From Benincasa hispida (taxonomy: Eukaryota > Streptophyta > Magnoliopsida > Cucurbitales > Cucurbitaceae): 64,000 bases of DNA. The stretch lies in contig NC_052351.1 of assembly GCF_009727055.1 (NCBI RefSeq), forward strand, positions 57,185,157-57,249,156. The letters are read 5' to 3'. The notes under the pieces are model-generated. The model ran no database searches. It saw only the letters and a program-made list of their open reading frames with translations, and was not told the DNA's origin. Made by a program: the position numbers and the translations under genes. Position 1 is the stretch's first letter, and each line of letters opens with the position of its first letter. Below are positions 1 through 12,344 of the stretch, piece after piece.

Positions 1-83
1 AGACGAGAGAAGTCAAGTTGGTTTTATTTTAGAATCTCTTCTGAAGAGTTTTCTGCAATTTTGAATTCATTAATGAATAAAAT

Positions 84-431
84 TTGACTACTCTACTCAA
101 TGAGCTACAGGCTTACCAGACAATGTTGAGAACAAAGGGTTTGGTGCCAGAAGTAAATGTTACAACTGCCAAGAAGAGAGGAATGTCCTCCAAGCCTGAA
201 GTTGTTTCCTCTTCGAAGAGTAAAAGTATTCTTGTGAAGAAAGGCAAAGGGAAAGAGAAGAAGATTCCTACTAGATTGAAAGGCAAGGATAGCGCTGCAA
301 AGGGAAATGTTTCCACTGCAACGATGAACGACACTGGAGGAGACACTGCCCTCAATATCTTGTCAAGAAGAGAGCAGAGAAAAGGTAGCCAGGCTAACTT
401 GACCCTGGGACCATTTGCTCAGCTCATCTAG
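84..431 (+). pseudogene. Copia family A gag fragment (truncated before the end of the zinc knuckle)
   Basis: The 115-residue reading begins inside a Ty1/copia Gag. ELQAYQTMLRTKG followed by a lysine/serine-rich linker is the usual run between the Gag capsid-like part and the CCHC nucleocapsid motif. Near 348-380 a one-base shift gives CPQYLVKKRAEK, which resembles the tail of the knuckle, so at least one frameshift is present. No protease, integrase, RT or RNase H follows; the sequence passes directly to a 3' leader and then an LTR. This makes it a deletion derivative that has lost all of pol. The family's role is packaging element RNA into virus-like particles, but this copy is not expected to do so. 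The 5' end lies outside the window. Confidence 0.6.
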
Positions 432-1027
432 TGGGAGAAGTTGCTACTTGTTTTTAATTGTTAAAACTTGTATAGAACAAATTGTATATATTTTTGGGAT
501 AAATGAAATGTTCATTTTCAAAAAATTATGTTTGTTCAAGCAACCTCTGTTGAGAATCAAATTGTTAAATGCCATTTCTAGATATTCAGATATCTAAATG
601 ACTGGATCAAAGTATAGAAAGTTTAAAGATTTCTAGATCTGACTGTTAACAAAGAGTTGTTGAGACAGGTCAGATGTATCTTGCTCAAATAGTTGAGAGT
701 ACCTTAATGTAGTGGGAGGAAAGTGTGCTTCCTGGCCATTATTGAGATTAAGATGCAATCCCCTTATAGTTTTATCAAAAGCCTATTGTATACCTAACAA
801 TGTTTACAATAATTCTCTTGGCTAAAGTGTTTGAGAATTACCTAGTAGGACTAGGAATAACAGATAACTTAGGGCAAGTGGGAGAAATATCGGGTATAGA
901 GATATTGAATGGTAAAAGATGGGTATGGGATGCCTTAGTTTATTGTATTTCTCTATAAAACTCAGAAACTCAGTCTTATATATCGGATGTATAAGTTACC
1001 ACTTAAGTTTTAGTCGAAGTGGGAGTT
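432..1027 (+). mobile_element. 3' untranslated interior and polypurine tract of copia A
   Basis: Non-coding sequence between the gag remnant and the LTR. It ends in a polypurine tract, AAGTGGGAG at about 1018-1025, the expected primer for plus-strand DNA synthesis just before the TGTTGGG start of the LTR. The last 230 bases (about 800-1027) recur in reverse complement at about 38812-39016, including the stretch containing CTTGGCTAAAG and GGGCAAGTGGGAG. That shows this is a shared 3' interior of the family rather than host DNA. Confidence 0.6.
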
Positions 1028-2811
1028 TGTTGGGTTTTATGTCCTAAAACTCGTGGTATGTAAACAATGGAGCTTATTCTGAAAATTCAATAAAGGTGTT
1101 ATTGAATAGATCTATTGCTTGAATAGAAATCCAATAAACCTAAAAGTCCCTTGACTATTGAATGAGTACTTGAACTTTATGTGGAGACATAAAGGTGGAT
1201 CAGGTTCGAGTAAATAGTCAAAATGATCTATAGTACATGGATAAGGTTGGGTACCTTATTCTGGTAACACTATTGGATGCGGTCTGCTCTGTAGTTGTTA
1301 CAAGGAGTTGTAAAGTGCTACAAACGAAGTGATCCTAATTCGTTCATGTTGAACATGAGGAGTGGGGGTGTTCTTGTGCAAAAGAGTTTATACAAGATCG
1401 GACCACGAAATGAGTCACTCTTACTTTATAACACTATTTACTGTTTAAGACTGACTATTTCAAAGCGATGACCTAGGTAACTTGACCTTAATCTTGAGCT
1501 AACTATGAATTCCTGTTTATCTGGAATTGCCCTTAGATTTGCATAGGTGAGGCTTGGCTCAACAGCGCCAGCTCAATATGACTGCCATTTCAGGGGTGAG
1601 ACTGGATAGATAGCTTGGGACATAGGGTGCAAGAGGGAATTCACTCCTACCCACTTTAGGGATAGTAGAGAGGTTGTTCTCTTAAGTGCTGATTGTAGGG
1701 CTTGAACAATGCATCCCGCCCTCTTATTTAGTATGAGAGGGATTCGGTTTTGTGATTGGATCACAAAACAACTATTCATTAGGGGATCAGTGGGGACTTA
1801 AGGAACAAGAGGTAATTTCGGGGGTAAAACAGAGATTTGACCCAGCCATTATTACGAACAACCTGTGAAAGGTTAACTTATTAATCATGGTTATATCGAG
1901 TGGACTTAATATATCTATAGTGAGGGGAGTTCAACTATGGGCTATAGTGGAGTGACCCATTAGTTAACAAATGGAAGATTAGATCGGTCTAATGAGTTTA
2001 GCCGATTAATTTCGGTTCATTAGAGTCCATGATCTGTAGGTCCATGAGGTCCCCCTACTAGCTCGGAAATGGATTAGCTCTAGAGTAGTGTGATAAGTTA
2101 ATTTGAAATGTTCAAATTAGAATCAAACAGAATTGGAGAAAATATATTGAAATATGATTTAAATATATGAAGATGAATTTGTGTAAAAATTAATTTAATA
2201 TTGGATATTAAATTAATTAGAATTATTTAAATTTTTTAAATAATTATCTATTAATTCTATTAGAAAAATAATTTTTTAAATTAATTTGTAAAATTAATAA
2301 ATTTTGATTTTAGAAATAAAATGTGATTTAAAAATCAATTTTGGATTTTTGGAAATTGTAAAATCACACAAACTTGAAAAAATGGGTTTTTCATCTTCAA
2401 CTAGCTTACAAGGAACCTACCTTCTCCTTTGGTTTACTCCAAGCATGAGTTGCATTCAATGCAACACACTCTTGGCATGATAGTTTGCAATATATTGAAG
2501 AGATTGGAGTGAAGAATGAGGTTGAATCGACTGATTTTTTGCTAAAAAAATTGGATGAAGAAGGTGTTCTTCAATGGGTTGGTTCAGTGAGCTTTCTCCA
2601 TATTCTCTTTGATTCCAGCTTATTTTGAGTCCCACAACTCAATCTAGAGTACAAAGAGGATAGTAGGGAAGATCTTGTGGTGGTCTACACAAGGATTCGA
2701 AGGATTTTACAGTTGGAAATGAAGATTTCGTTGGTTCGGCCAAAGTATGTTCAGGAAACCCATTATACTCTGTTTTTAGCATGTTTCTTTTCAACCAAAA
2801 TTAATGAATTA
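1028..2811 (+). mobile_element. Copia family A 3' LTR, truncated at its 3' end
   Basis: It begins TGTTGGGTTTTATGTCCTAA directly after a polypurine tract. Reverse-complement relatives lie at 45091-47055 and 38490-38811; blocks such as the one near 1170-1330 (GTGGAGACAT...GGATAAGG...TTATTCTGGTAACACTAT) align along their length. The minus copy at 45091-47055 is about 1.96 kb, so this copy is missing its last 150-200 bases. It stops at about 2811, where a different copia element's integrase begins. The region around 2110-2360 is a very AT-rich run of AATTAATT and AAATTTT words. No PBS follows, because the end is lost. Confidence 0.65.
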
Positions 2812-4636
2812 GAATGCTTATGGATCCTGAACTCTTTCGTTGCGTGATGGTGTCAATCCAACATTTTACTCATGTTCCACAGAGCAAGCGTGACAAGCTT
2901 GATAGGAGAGATTCATCAGGTATTTTTATAGGCTATAATACTGTCAGCAAGGCCTATAATAATTTTCCAGCCACAAACTGGAAATATTGTTGTTAGCAGG
3001 GACGTCCACTTCCTAGAGGATGAAGAGTAGAGTTGGAATGAAGCAAAGAAGAAGGATCAGACCATAATAGAGCAACTCAAGTTCTCTGGTTCAAGCATCG
3101 AAGAAGAAGATGATTGGAAAAATGAAACAGTGGATGATGTGCTTATGAGAGGAACAAGGTTACTCTCAGATGTTTATGAAATATGTAATGTTGCTGTGTG
3201 TGAACCTGCTGACTATGCAGAAGCAAAAAAGGATCAAAGGTGGATAGTTGCAATGTAGGAGAAGATGTCAATGATAGAGAAGAACAAGACTTGAATCCCT
3301 GTAGATAGACCTCAAGGCAGGAAGGTAATTGGGGTGAAGTGGGTGTTAAGAACCAAGCTCCTATTACTAGATTAGACACAATTAGGTTACTACTTACAAT
3401 AGCTGCACAAAAGTCCTGGAAAATTTTTCAGTTGGATGTCAAAGTAGCTTTTTGAAATGGTGTCCTATAGGAAGAAATTTATGTTGAACAACCCTAAGGA
3501 TTTGTGAAGGAAGATGAATGAGATAAGGTCTATCTTCTCAAGAAGACTCTCTGTGGACTAGAAAACAAGCTCCAAGAGCTTGGTATAGCAAAATTGATGA
3601 ATATTTGCTAAACTTGGGTTTTGTGAAAAGTTTATCAGAAACAACCTTGTATGTTAAGCGCAATGGTACAGACATTCTTATGGTTTCATTGTATGTGATG
3701 ACTTTCTAGTTACAGGAAACAACACAGATCATATTCAGAATTTCAAACAAGAGATGATGAAGACGTTTGAAATGACAGATCTGGGGTTCATGTCATACTT
3801 CCTTGGCATGGAGATTAAGCAAGGGCAAGATGAAGTTTTCATATGCCAAAAAAAAAAAATATGTAAAGGAAATACTGAAGAAGTTTTAAATGGATGAATG
3901 CAAGGCAGCAAGAACTCCAATGAATCAAAAGGAGAAGTTATGCAAAGAAGATGGTGTTGTCAAAGTTGATGAAAGATATTTTAGAAGTTTGATTGGTTTC
4001 TTGATGTATCTCACAGCAACAAGGCCAGACATTTTGAATGTTGTAAGAAGTTTGTCTCGATTTATGCATTGTGCAAGCGAATTACATCTCAAGGCTGCCA
4101 AAAGAGTGATATGATATGTAAAAGGCACAAGTGATTTTGGTATCAAGTTCACAAGAAGCAAGGAGGCCAAGCTGGTTGGTTTTTCTGATAGTGACTGGGG
4201 AGGTTCCATTTGATATGAGGAGCACTCAGGCTATTGTTTTACTTTGGGCTTTAGTGTTTTCTCATGGAGCTCAAAGAAGCAAGAAACTGTAGCCCAATCC
4301 ACTGCCAAAGCAGAGTTTATTGCTGCAACAACTACTGTTAATCAAGTTTTATGGCTAAGAAAAATTTTATTTGACCTTGATTTTGAGCAAAAAGAAAGCA
4401 CAGAGATTCTTGTTGACAACCAAGCTGTTATTGCTATCTCTCATAATCTTGTGTTTCATGGGAAGACTAAACATTTTAACATCAAGTTATTTTTCTTAAG
4501 GGAAGTACAGAAACATGGAGAAGTAACTCTTGTCTACTGCAAAACAGAAAATCAATTTGCAGATATTTTAACAAAACCAGTGTCTGCTTGCAAGTTTGAG
4601 TTTCTAAGCTCAAGACTTGGTGTTTGCAGCTCCTAA
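2812..4636 (+). pseudogene. Copia E pol fragment: integrase C-terminus, reverse transcriptase, RNase H
   Basis: Conceptual translation across several frames gives a typical copia pol in order. First is the integrase C-terminal block (HVPQSKRDKLD, GIFIGYNTVSKAYN, 2870-2970). The RT follows at about 3220-4000 ([41 protein letters not shown]). RNase H lies at about 4150-4610 (SDWGGS, SGYCF, SSKKQETVAQSTAKAEF, LVDNQAV, FADILTKPV). The catalytic YVDD is damaged: the reading is YV-DFL with a missing base near 3695. Stops occur near 3257, 3450 and 3887, and a deletion near 3355 removes the RT N-terminal part. Only the last 130 residues (4244-4636) are uninterrupted, and they end in the normal RNase H stop. 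The 5' half of the element is absent and its start is fused to the family A LTR. Confidence 0.8.
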
Positions 4637-4648
4637 AGCAAGTATGAG

Positions 4649-4907
4649 TGTTAAAAAAAAATGCTTTAGGACTGAAACAAGTCCACTTTGTTTAAGTTTA
4701 TTGTGTCAAAGGTTGTTCCTATTTTTAAAGATTAGTTACTTTGTTATTCATGCTCTATAATTGTGGAGCAAGTATAGGACTTTTTGTTAGAGGGTTGTTG
4801 TGTTAAGCTTTAAATATTGTTATGTTCCTCTTTGTAATGCAGATCTCTATTGTCTTTGGCTCAACAAACTTTACTAAATAATTCATTGCTTCAACTTTGC
4901 AATAACA
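4649..4907 (+). mobile_element. 3' LTR of copia E
   Basis: Begins TGTTAAAAAA twelve bases after the RNase H stop and ends AATAACA, giving TG...CA ends and about 259 bp, a normal short copia LTR. It contains TCTCTATTGT and CTCAACAAAC blocks typical of the R/U5 part. No matching 5' LTR exists in the window, so the boundaries rest on termini and position only. Confidence 0.5.
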
Positions 4908-5668
4908 GAATCCTTTGTTTTTCTCATATTAAAATAACAGAAAGAAATGGGTAAAAATTCTAAGACCTCAAATACAACTTCTTGAAACTTTAGATCTCAA
5001 ATCCAAACCGTAGAGAAATTGTGAAGCTTAAATCTGAAGAACGAATGCGAAGAAGAATGAAGAAAGTCTCAAGAAATCTTTCTAGAGAACAAAAAGAAGA
5101 AAAAAAACATTGCCTAGTGTGGAGAAGAACACTGTATAGCCAAGGGAAATTTTGGAAAAGGAAAAACTTATTAAGCTGACTCGACAAATTTTTCATATAT
5201 GCAATTATTTTTACAATGTGCTATATTAATTTGCTAATCTTAACCCTAATATTCCTACCCATTACAAATTTTCTTTTATATAATAATTATTACTAATTTT
5301 GATAAAATAAATTGTTTTAAATAACTTCATAAACGCCCAAACTCAAGGGGATAGCGGAAATAAAATGTCACCATTAATGACAACACCAACCCAACTTCTC
5401 CCTAAATCTTTTGAATTGGAAGAAATAAAATGACCAAAAAAATTTGGAAAATCAATAGTCTATCGAGCTACACAATGAGTAATCTGATTCTAACGATGAG
5501 AACAAAACTAGAAAGAGACATTTCTCAAATGCCTCGTTTAAACACTGATCTCTATCAACTGCATTCTTCGCTTCAGTATGTTTCGTATAAGAATTGTTTA
5601 TTTGATTCCCCACTTTTTTAGCATTGATTAAACACCTTAGGAAGGAGGGGGATATCGAGAGAAGAGAG
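4908..5668. other. AT-rich spacer, nothing recognised
   Basis: I see no gene, repeat pair or RNA. Short open frames on both strands have no recognisable domain. The last five bases, GAGAG, are the candidate left target-site copy of element B. Confidence 0.4.
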
Positions 5669-6122
5669 TGTTAGACTAAATAATAATACGTATAATTAAA
5701 GTTTGAACTATGTATGTGGATTAATAATTTATCACAATGGGTTATTTTATTAGATTGATCTTTTTTATGTGATCTAATTAATTAAGGCCCTAGATTCCTA
5801 ATTGAGTATGGACTTAATGGATAGAAGTTCATCTCTAGTTAATTAGGGTTTAATGGGAAACTTAATTGAACTAGTATATAAAGAGAGCTTAGGGTTATGG
5901 TCCCTAATATACCAAAACAATACGAATTCATGTTTTTCTTGAATCCTATCTAAAGAGAGATCTTACTTAGAACATTCAAAGTTTTGGTTGAGGAAGACAA
6001 TAGTCGCCTTATAATTGTGATCAATTTTGCAATGGAATCTGGTTGTTATTCTTGACAGAATTTGGCATGAATAATCGGAGGGTTTATCCATCCAATATAG
6101 ATCTAAAATAATTATGCTAACA
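5669..6122 (+). repeat. 5' LTR of copia B
   Basis: 454 bp from TGTTAGACTAAATAATAATA to ATTATGCTAACA. It aligns with 11971-12344 except for an 80-bp block (about 5722-5801) present only here. A two-base gap separates its end from the primer-binding site. Confidence 0.85.
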
Positions 6123-6124
6123 AG

Positions 6125-6136
6125 TGGTATCAGAGC
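6125..6136 (+). other. Primer-binding site of copia B
   Basis: TGGTATCAGAGC, the complement of the 3' end of initiator tRNA-Met and standard for plant copia elements. It primes minus-strand DNA synthesis. It lies two bases after the 5' LTR, which fixes the LTR boundary. Confidence 0.85.
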
Positions 6137-7641
6137 ATGGATTTTATGTTGGATTGTTGGTTTTATGCGTTTTCCATTGCTATTGTTGATTAAATTTTGG
6201 TTTCTGTAAAGAATTTAAAGAATTAAAAACAAAATGGTCAGCTTACTATAGCAACGTTGTAAATCTCACTGGTGGTAGGTTGGAAATCTTTGCAGTCATT
6301 TTTTTTTGGCATTTTGTGTTCTTGGAATCCGTGTTCTTGTCGGTGGTATTTGGCATGCCCATCACCGATTATGAATGATGTGCTGGTGGTGGATTAAAGT
6401 GGATTTTCTTTTGGGTTGATTATTTTGATTGAATGGTGGTTTCCTATAGTTAAAAGAAAAAGGAAAAAAAGAAAGAAAACTTATTTCTATTATTGCTAAA
6501 ATTGAGGATGTTCAATTGAACATTCTTGACAAAAGTCCACCAATGTGATGAAATCCATTGGAAAAGGTTAAAGATCGTTGAAGGACTTGGGTCTCTTGCC
6601 ACTGCAAGTTTTTCCTATTAAGACTTTCAGTCAATGATCGACTGGAGTTGTCGTTAGACGAAGTTATCGGTCAATTACCGATTATAATCTTGTCAGCAGT
6701 TATTGGTTTTAATTATCAGTTTTTTTTATTCTTTAATTATCAACGGATGACTTTATGAGTCCGGTTTTAAATTTGATTGATAATGGAAAAGTTAATGTTG
6801 TTGCGATTTTTTTTTCTGAAAAGTTATGTTAATACTTAATTGATGAATATGAGTTTATACAACTCAATTGTGATTGATAATTTTGGAAATCGGTGGTTTT
6901 TTTTAAGGTTAAAAAAATTGATTGGATTCAGTGAATCTATTTTTTAATAGTTTCGAAATATTGAATTTGTCAACTATTTGGATTAGTTGCTTATTGAATT
7001 TCTTCTCCGCATTTCTAAATTTTCTTGATTAATAATTTGGTGAAATTCTTGAAAAGGATTCTTAGTTCTTGATTGATAAGTTTGTGAATTTAAATCTAAA
7101 ATTTGATTCTTAATTTTGATGATATTCATATGTTTTTATTGTTTTAATTGTATTACGTATATGCAATTATCAAGTGAATTTTGGTAAAGACTATTTGGTG
7201 TTCTTCTTACTTTATTTCTTGTACAATAATATTATTATATTATTGTGTCTTTTATTTTAGATTGGATTGGTCAAAATAATATGTTACCAAAATAGCCTCT
7301 ATTATCTAGATTAGTTTAATTCTAAAATATAAGATGTGTATATTCATAATTTATGCGAATGATTATCAGCCCAAAGGAATATAATTATTTGGCCAAATTG
7401 TGGATATGCATGTGGTAATGAGTATGTGACAAGTATAAGGATTGCTCATGTAAAAAATAGTCAATCCAAAGAAAGGCTATTTTTTTTTTTATAGAGTTTA
7501 TTGTCAGTACTTTGATTACTACGTTGAGAGTACCATTTACAGTTGATGTCTTTGCTCAAAAGCTAAACATCAATGTTGTGCTAGGTATCTTGTCAAAAGA
7601 GCCCACCATATATGTGAAATTATTTTTTCATATTTTATTTT

Positions 7642-10600
7642 ATGACATATTGTATTAATTGTGAGCATATGCTTTATTCATTTTGTCTTACTCATATATT
7701 TGGAACTCTAAGTTCAATCCCTAAGTTAAATGGATTGAACTTCAAGATTTGGAAGGAAAGCCTAGAGATACTTCTTGGGTGTATAGATCTGGACCTTGCA
7801 TTAAGGACCGATAAACCTACTACTACTAAGGAACAACTGAATATGGCTCATATAGAGAAGTGAGAATGGTCAAATCACATATGTTTGATAATCATTAGGC
7901 ACACTCCATTTCGGAGTCTTTTCGGGGCTTTATCACAGAAAGTGAAAATTCCAATAAGTTCCTAGCTTAAATTGAGAAATATTTTGCTAAAATTGAAAAA
8001 CGGGAACGAATAGTCTTTTGACTTCTTTAACTTCTATGAGGTATAAGGGCAATGGAGATATAAGGGAAACATTATGGAAATGTCCGATCTCGCAAGTAAA
8101 TTAAAGGCACTTGACATCGAAATGAATGAAAATTTACTTGTGCATCTGGTACTTATCTCTTTTCCTATACAATTCACTCAATTTAAGACAAGCTATAATA
8201 CTCAAAAGGATAAATGGAGTATTAATGAGCTTATCTCATAATGTGTGCAAGAAGAAGATATGATTAAGAGAGAAAGGACATAAAGTGCTCATTTGGAAAC
8301 TGGCTCTCATGATAAGAAGAAAAGGAAATTTATAGATGTTGCAAAAGAAATATCTTAGCAGAATAAAAACAAGAAACAAGCCACTGAAAATCCTTGTTTT
8401 TTCTGCAAAAAGGAAGGCCACTTCAAGAAAGATTGTCCCAAGTATGACAAGTGGTATGTAAAGAAGGGTAAACTTCTTTGGTTTGTTCTGAAGTTAATTT
8501 AGCTTTTGTACCTACAGATACTTGGTAGGTAGATTTTGGTGCTACTTCTCATATAAGTATATCAATGTAGGATTGTCTGTGGAGCTGGCTGCCAAGTGAT
8601 GCTGAAAGATTCATCTATGTGGGCGATGGAAAAGCAGTTCCAATTGATGCTATTGAGAATTTTAAATTACTATTAAAAAATTGTTGTTATTTGGATCTGA
8701 ATGAGATTTTTATTGTATCATCATTTAGACGAAATTTAGTTTCTATTTCTAGTTTGGACAAATTTGGTTTTTCTTGTTCTTTTGAAAATAATAAAGTTAG
8801 TCTTTTTCAAGATTCTAAGTTTATTGGTACTAGTTCTTTAATTGATGATCTATATATGCTTGATTCTTTTGCTTCATTTAACAAGATCCTGTTATCTCAT
8901 TCATGTGGTACAAAGTGTGAATTAAATGAAAATTCCGCTATATTAAGGCACAAGCGTTTAGGTCACATCTCTAAACAAAGAATTCAGAAACTTGTGTCAG
9001 ATGGAATTCTTGATTCCCTTGATTTAAGTAACTTCGACGTTTGTGTGGAATGTATTAAGGGAAAAAAGACAAAATAAGAAAATTAGGTGCCAACAGATGC
9101 TCAGACATCTTAGAACTAATACATATAGACATTTGTGGTCCATTCTTTATGGCTTCTTGGAATGGATAACAATATTTTATTACATTGATAGACGACTATT
9201 CAAGGTATGAGTATCTATATTTAATTCATGAGAAGTCTCAATCTTTGGACGTTTTCAAGTCTTTCAAAGCTGAAGTTGAACTTCAACTTGGAAAGAAAAT
9301 TAAAGCTGTCAAATATGATCGTGGTGGTTAATACTATGGTAGATATGATGGATCAAGTGAACAATGTCGAGAGTCCTTTGTCAAATACCTAGAGGAGTGT
9401 GGAATCATCCCACAATACACTATGTGGGGCAAACCCAGCATAAATTGTGTGGCGGAAAGACGAAATAAAACATTTAAGAATATGGTAAGAAGTATGATTA
9501 GTTATTCTTCTTTACCAGAATCTCTCTGGAATGAGGCATTAGAGATTGCAACATATATCCTCAATAGGGTACCTAGTAAAGCAATAATTAAGACTCCTTA
9601 CAAACCGTGGACATGAAAAAAGCCTAGTATTAGGCATCTTCACATATGGGGTTATCCAGCTGAGGCTAGATCTTACAGGTCTAATGAAAGAAAATTGGAC
9701 TCAAGAACTATTAGTTGCTATTTGGTTGAGTATTCTAAGCGATCTTGAGGTTTCAAGTTTTATGATCTCACTTCTAGATCATTGTTTGAGATAGGAAATG
9801 TCAAATTACTTGAGGTGGTTGAGTTTTGGGGGGAAGATAACATAAGAAAAGTTTTCTTTGAAGAGGAATTAGTTTATTTTCCTAATGTGATTATAGATAA
9901 TGTTAAGGCTCCAATTCCTAACATCATAATTAAACCAATTATAGATCAAGACAACATTGAAGTCCCCATTGTTGAACTTAAGATTCAAACTCAACAAGTT
10001 CAAGAAGTGCCACTAAGGAGATATACTAGAAATAGAATAAGTGCAATTCTAGATGATTATATTGTGTTTCTTCAAGAACATCAAGATGATATGGGCATGA
10101 TGAAAGATGATCCAATCAACTTCCAACAAGCTCTTCAAAATTCTAACTCTCAAAAGTGGATAAATGCTATGGAAGAGGAAATAAAATCCTTCAAAGACAA
10201 TGACGTTTGGGAATTTATCGAATTGCCATAAGGGTTGAAATCCATAGGTTGTAAATGGATATTTAAAACCAAGAGGGATTCACACGGCAATATCAAAAGA
10301 TATAAGACTCGTCTTGTTGCAAAGGGTTTTACTCAAAAGGAAGACATTGATTACAAAGAGACTTTCTCTTCGGTTTCATCAAAGCACTCTTTTAGGGTAA
10401 TCATGGCACTGGTAGCTCACTTAGATTTAGAGCTACACCAGATGGATGTAAAAACAACGGTTCTCAATGGGAACATTGATTGGTGCAAGCATCTCGCTAA
10501 TGGTATAACAAATTTCGTGAAGTAATTATTTCCTTTGGTTTTGAGCTGAATATAGTGGAAGATTGTGTGTATCACAAGTTCAGTGGGAGTAAATGTGTCT

Positions 10601-11555
10601 TTTTGGTGTTATATGTCGATGACATACTCATAACAAGTAATGATGTAGATTTATTGCATGACACTAAAAGGTTTCTCAAAAGGAATTTTGAGATAAAGAT
10701 CTTAATGATATTTCTTTTGTATTAGGAATTGAAATACTGCGAGATCATTCTCAAGGTATTTTAAGATTATCACAAAAGAACTACATTGAAAAGATTTTAA
10801 GTAGCTTTGGTATGAAAGATTATGCACTAGGAGATACCCCTATCGCTAAAGGTGATAAATTTCATTATGCTCCAAGATTGTACTCGAGACTAAGGAGATA
10901 CAGAAGGTTCCCTAAGCATCGACCGTTGGAAATCTAATGTATGCTTAAGTATGTACACATCCAGATATTGCATCCATAGTTGGAGTGTTAGGTAGATATT
11001 TGAGCAACTCGGGGATGGATCATTGAAAAGTAGCCAAACAGGTTATGAGGTATTTATAGAGAACACAAGATTATATGCTCACCTATCAGAGATCATTGGG
11101 TATTTTGATTTTGATTCTGCAGGATGTCAAGACACTTTTTGATCCACTTCAGGTTATATCTTCATGTTTGCTGGAGGAGTTGTACCCTGGAAAAGTGTTA
11201 AACAAACACTTATTGTTTCTTCTAACATGATTGCTGAGTTTATAGCATGAGGCATCCAATCATGGAATATGGTTGCGAAATTTTGTTACTAGGCTGCAGA
11301 TAGTGGTGGACATAGAAAGTAAAATTATTTTGTGTCGATAAGTTGACGGTAATGTATTCCAACAACAACATAAGCAATACAAAGTCAAAGAATGTAAACG
11401 TGAAGTTTCTTGTTGCTAAAGAAAGAGTTCAAAATGGTCAAATTTCGATAGAACATATAGGAATAAACTCTATGGTACAAAAGGTTTGCCACCTAAAGTT
11501 TTTCATGAGTATGTTGCTCACATGGGTGTCAGTCACTATTTTGATTCCATGGTTT
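7642..11555 (+). pseudogene. Copia B gag-pol remnant
   Basis: Gag starts with FGTLSSIPKLNGLNFKIWKE and the CCHC knuckle is intact at 8397-8440 (CFFCKKEGHFKKDC). A protease-like WVDFGATSHIS follows at about 8527. The pre-integrase block HKRLGHISKQR...CVECIKGK lies at about 8945-9065. Integrase follows with FIDDYSRYEYL-like sequence, DRGG, and VAERRNKTFKNMVRSMI (9440-9510). The RT has GCKWIFKTKRDSHGNIKRYK and LHQMDVKTTVLNGNID (10250-10485) and an intact YVDDILI at 10615. RNase H has [19 protein letters not shown] (11140-11210) and KGLPPKVFHEYVAHMG at the end (about 11490). Stops occur near 7861, 8356, 9075, 9330, 9614 and 10229, with several frameshifts. An internal deletion at about 10485 removes roughly 100 bp of RT between NGNID and the QASR-WYNKF motif. 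Confidence 0.85.
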
Positions 11556-11970
11556 AGTGTGAGTTTGTTATTAAGGATGTTCTTTGACCATATTTTGTTT
11601 ATTTTCTATATAAGTAAAGTTGATGGTTTATGTTTTATTAGCAAATGCGGTTTAGCATACAGTTTTAAGAATGATCTCACTAAGGAATTTAGACCAGTTG
11701 GAAACAAATATGATCTAGATTACTTTGCATGTAGTTTCCATGCTATCCATCCATACTTGATCTATGTCATAGAATGTATTGGAATTGATGATCAAGGAAG
11801 GTTTAGTTATGAGGATAGTGGCAGAAGCCGCCTTAATTTTGTATTAATATAGGAGATGGATCAGATTGAACTAAAGGGCAATTCTATTATTGAAATAATT
11901 TGTTTATGCAGACTTAAGGTTTATGTGATTTAATTATATCAGGTATATACACATAGCCCAAGGGAGAGAT

Positions 11971-12344
11971 TGTTAGACGTATTTAAATAATAATATGTAT
12001 AATTAAAGTATGGACTATGTATGTGGATTGAGTATGGACTTAATGGATTGAAGCTCATTCCTAGTTAATTAGAATTTAATGGGAACCCTAATTGAACTAG
12101 TATACAAAGAGAGCTTAGAGCTATGGTCCCCAACATACTAAAACAATACGCACCCAAGTCTTTCTTGAATCCCATCTAGAGAGATATCTCACTTTGGGCA
12201 CTCAGAGTTTTCGTTGAGGAAAACAATAGCTGCCTTATAATTGTCATCAATTTATAATGAAATCTAGTATGTTATTATTGACAATTTGGCATGAATGATC
12301 CTAGGGTTTATCTATTCAATATAGATCTAAACATTATGCTAATA
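11971..12344 (+). repeat. 3' LTR of copia B (80-bp internal deletion)
   Basis: Starts TGTTAGACGTATTTAAATAA after the purine tract AAGGGAGAGA and ends ATTATGCTAATA. It is 374 bp against 454 bp for the 5' LTR. The sequence jumps from GTGGATT directly to GAGTATGGACTT, so one block is missing. The final CA has become TA. Confidence 0.85.

Larger units (their letters stand above)
5669..12344 (+). mobile_element. Copia B: two-LTR, TNT1-94-like retrotransposon (defective)
   Basis: Two related terminal repeats bracket a primer-binding site, gag, protease, integrase, RT, RNase H and a polypurine tract in the copia order (integrase before RT). The left flank is GAGAG and the right flank TAGAG, so a five-base target duplication with one change is likely. 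The coding interior is broken by stops and a deletion. The two LTRs differ by an 80-bp block plus scattered substitutions, so this is not a recent insertion. It ends about 1.2 kb upstream of FIS1. Confidence 0.85.

Noticed and set aside
6125..6136. Possible tRNA-Met gene fragments at TGGTATCAGAGC sites
   Set aside because: Only the 12 bases complementary to the tRNA 3' end are present, next to LTR ends, so they are primer-binding sites.
11343..11852. 169-residue frame as an independent gene
   Set aside because: Its first third is the copia B RNase H tail (LVAKERVQNGQISIEHI); the rest is a frameshifted read-through into the 3' interior.
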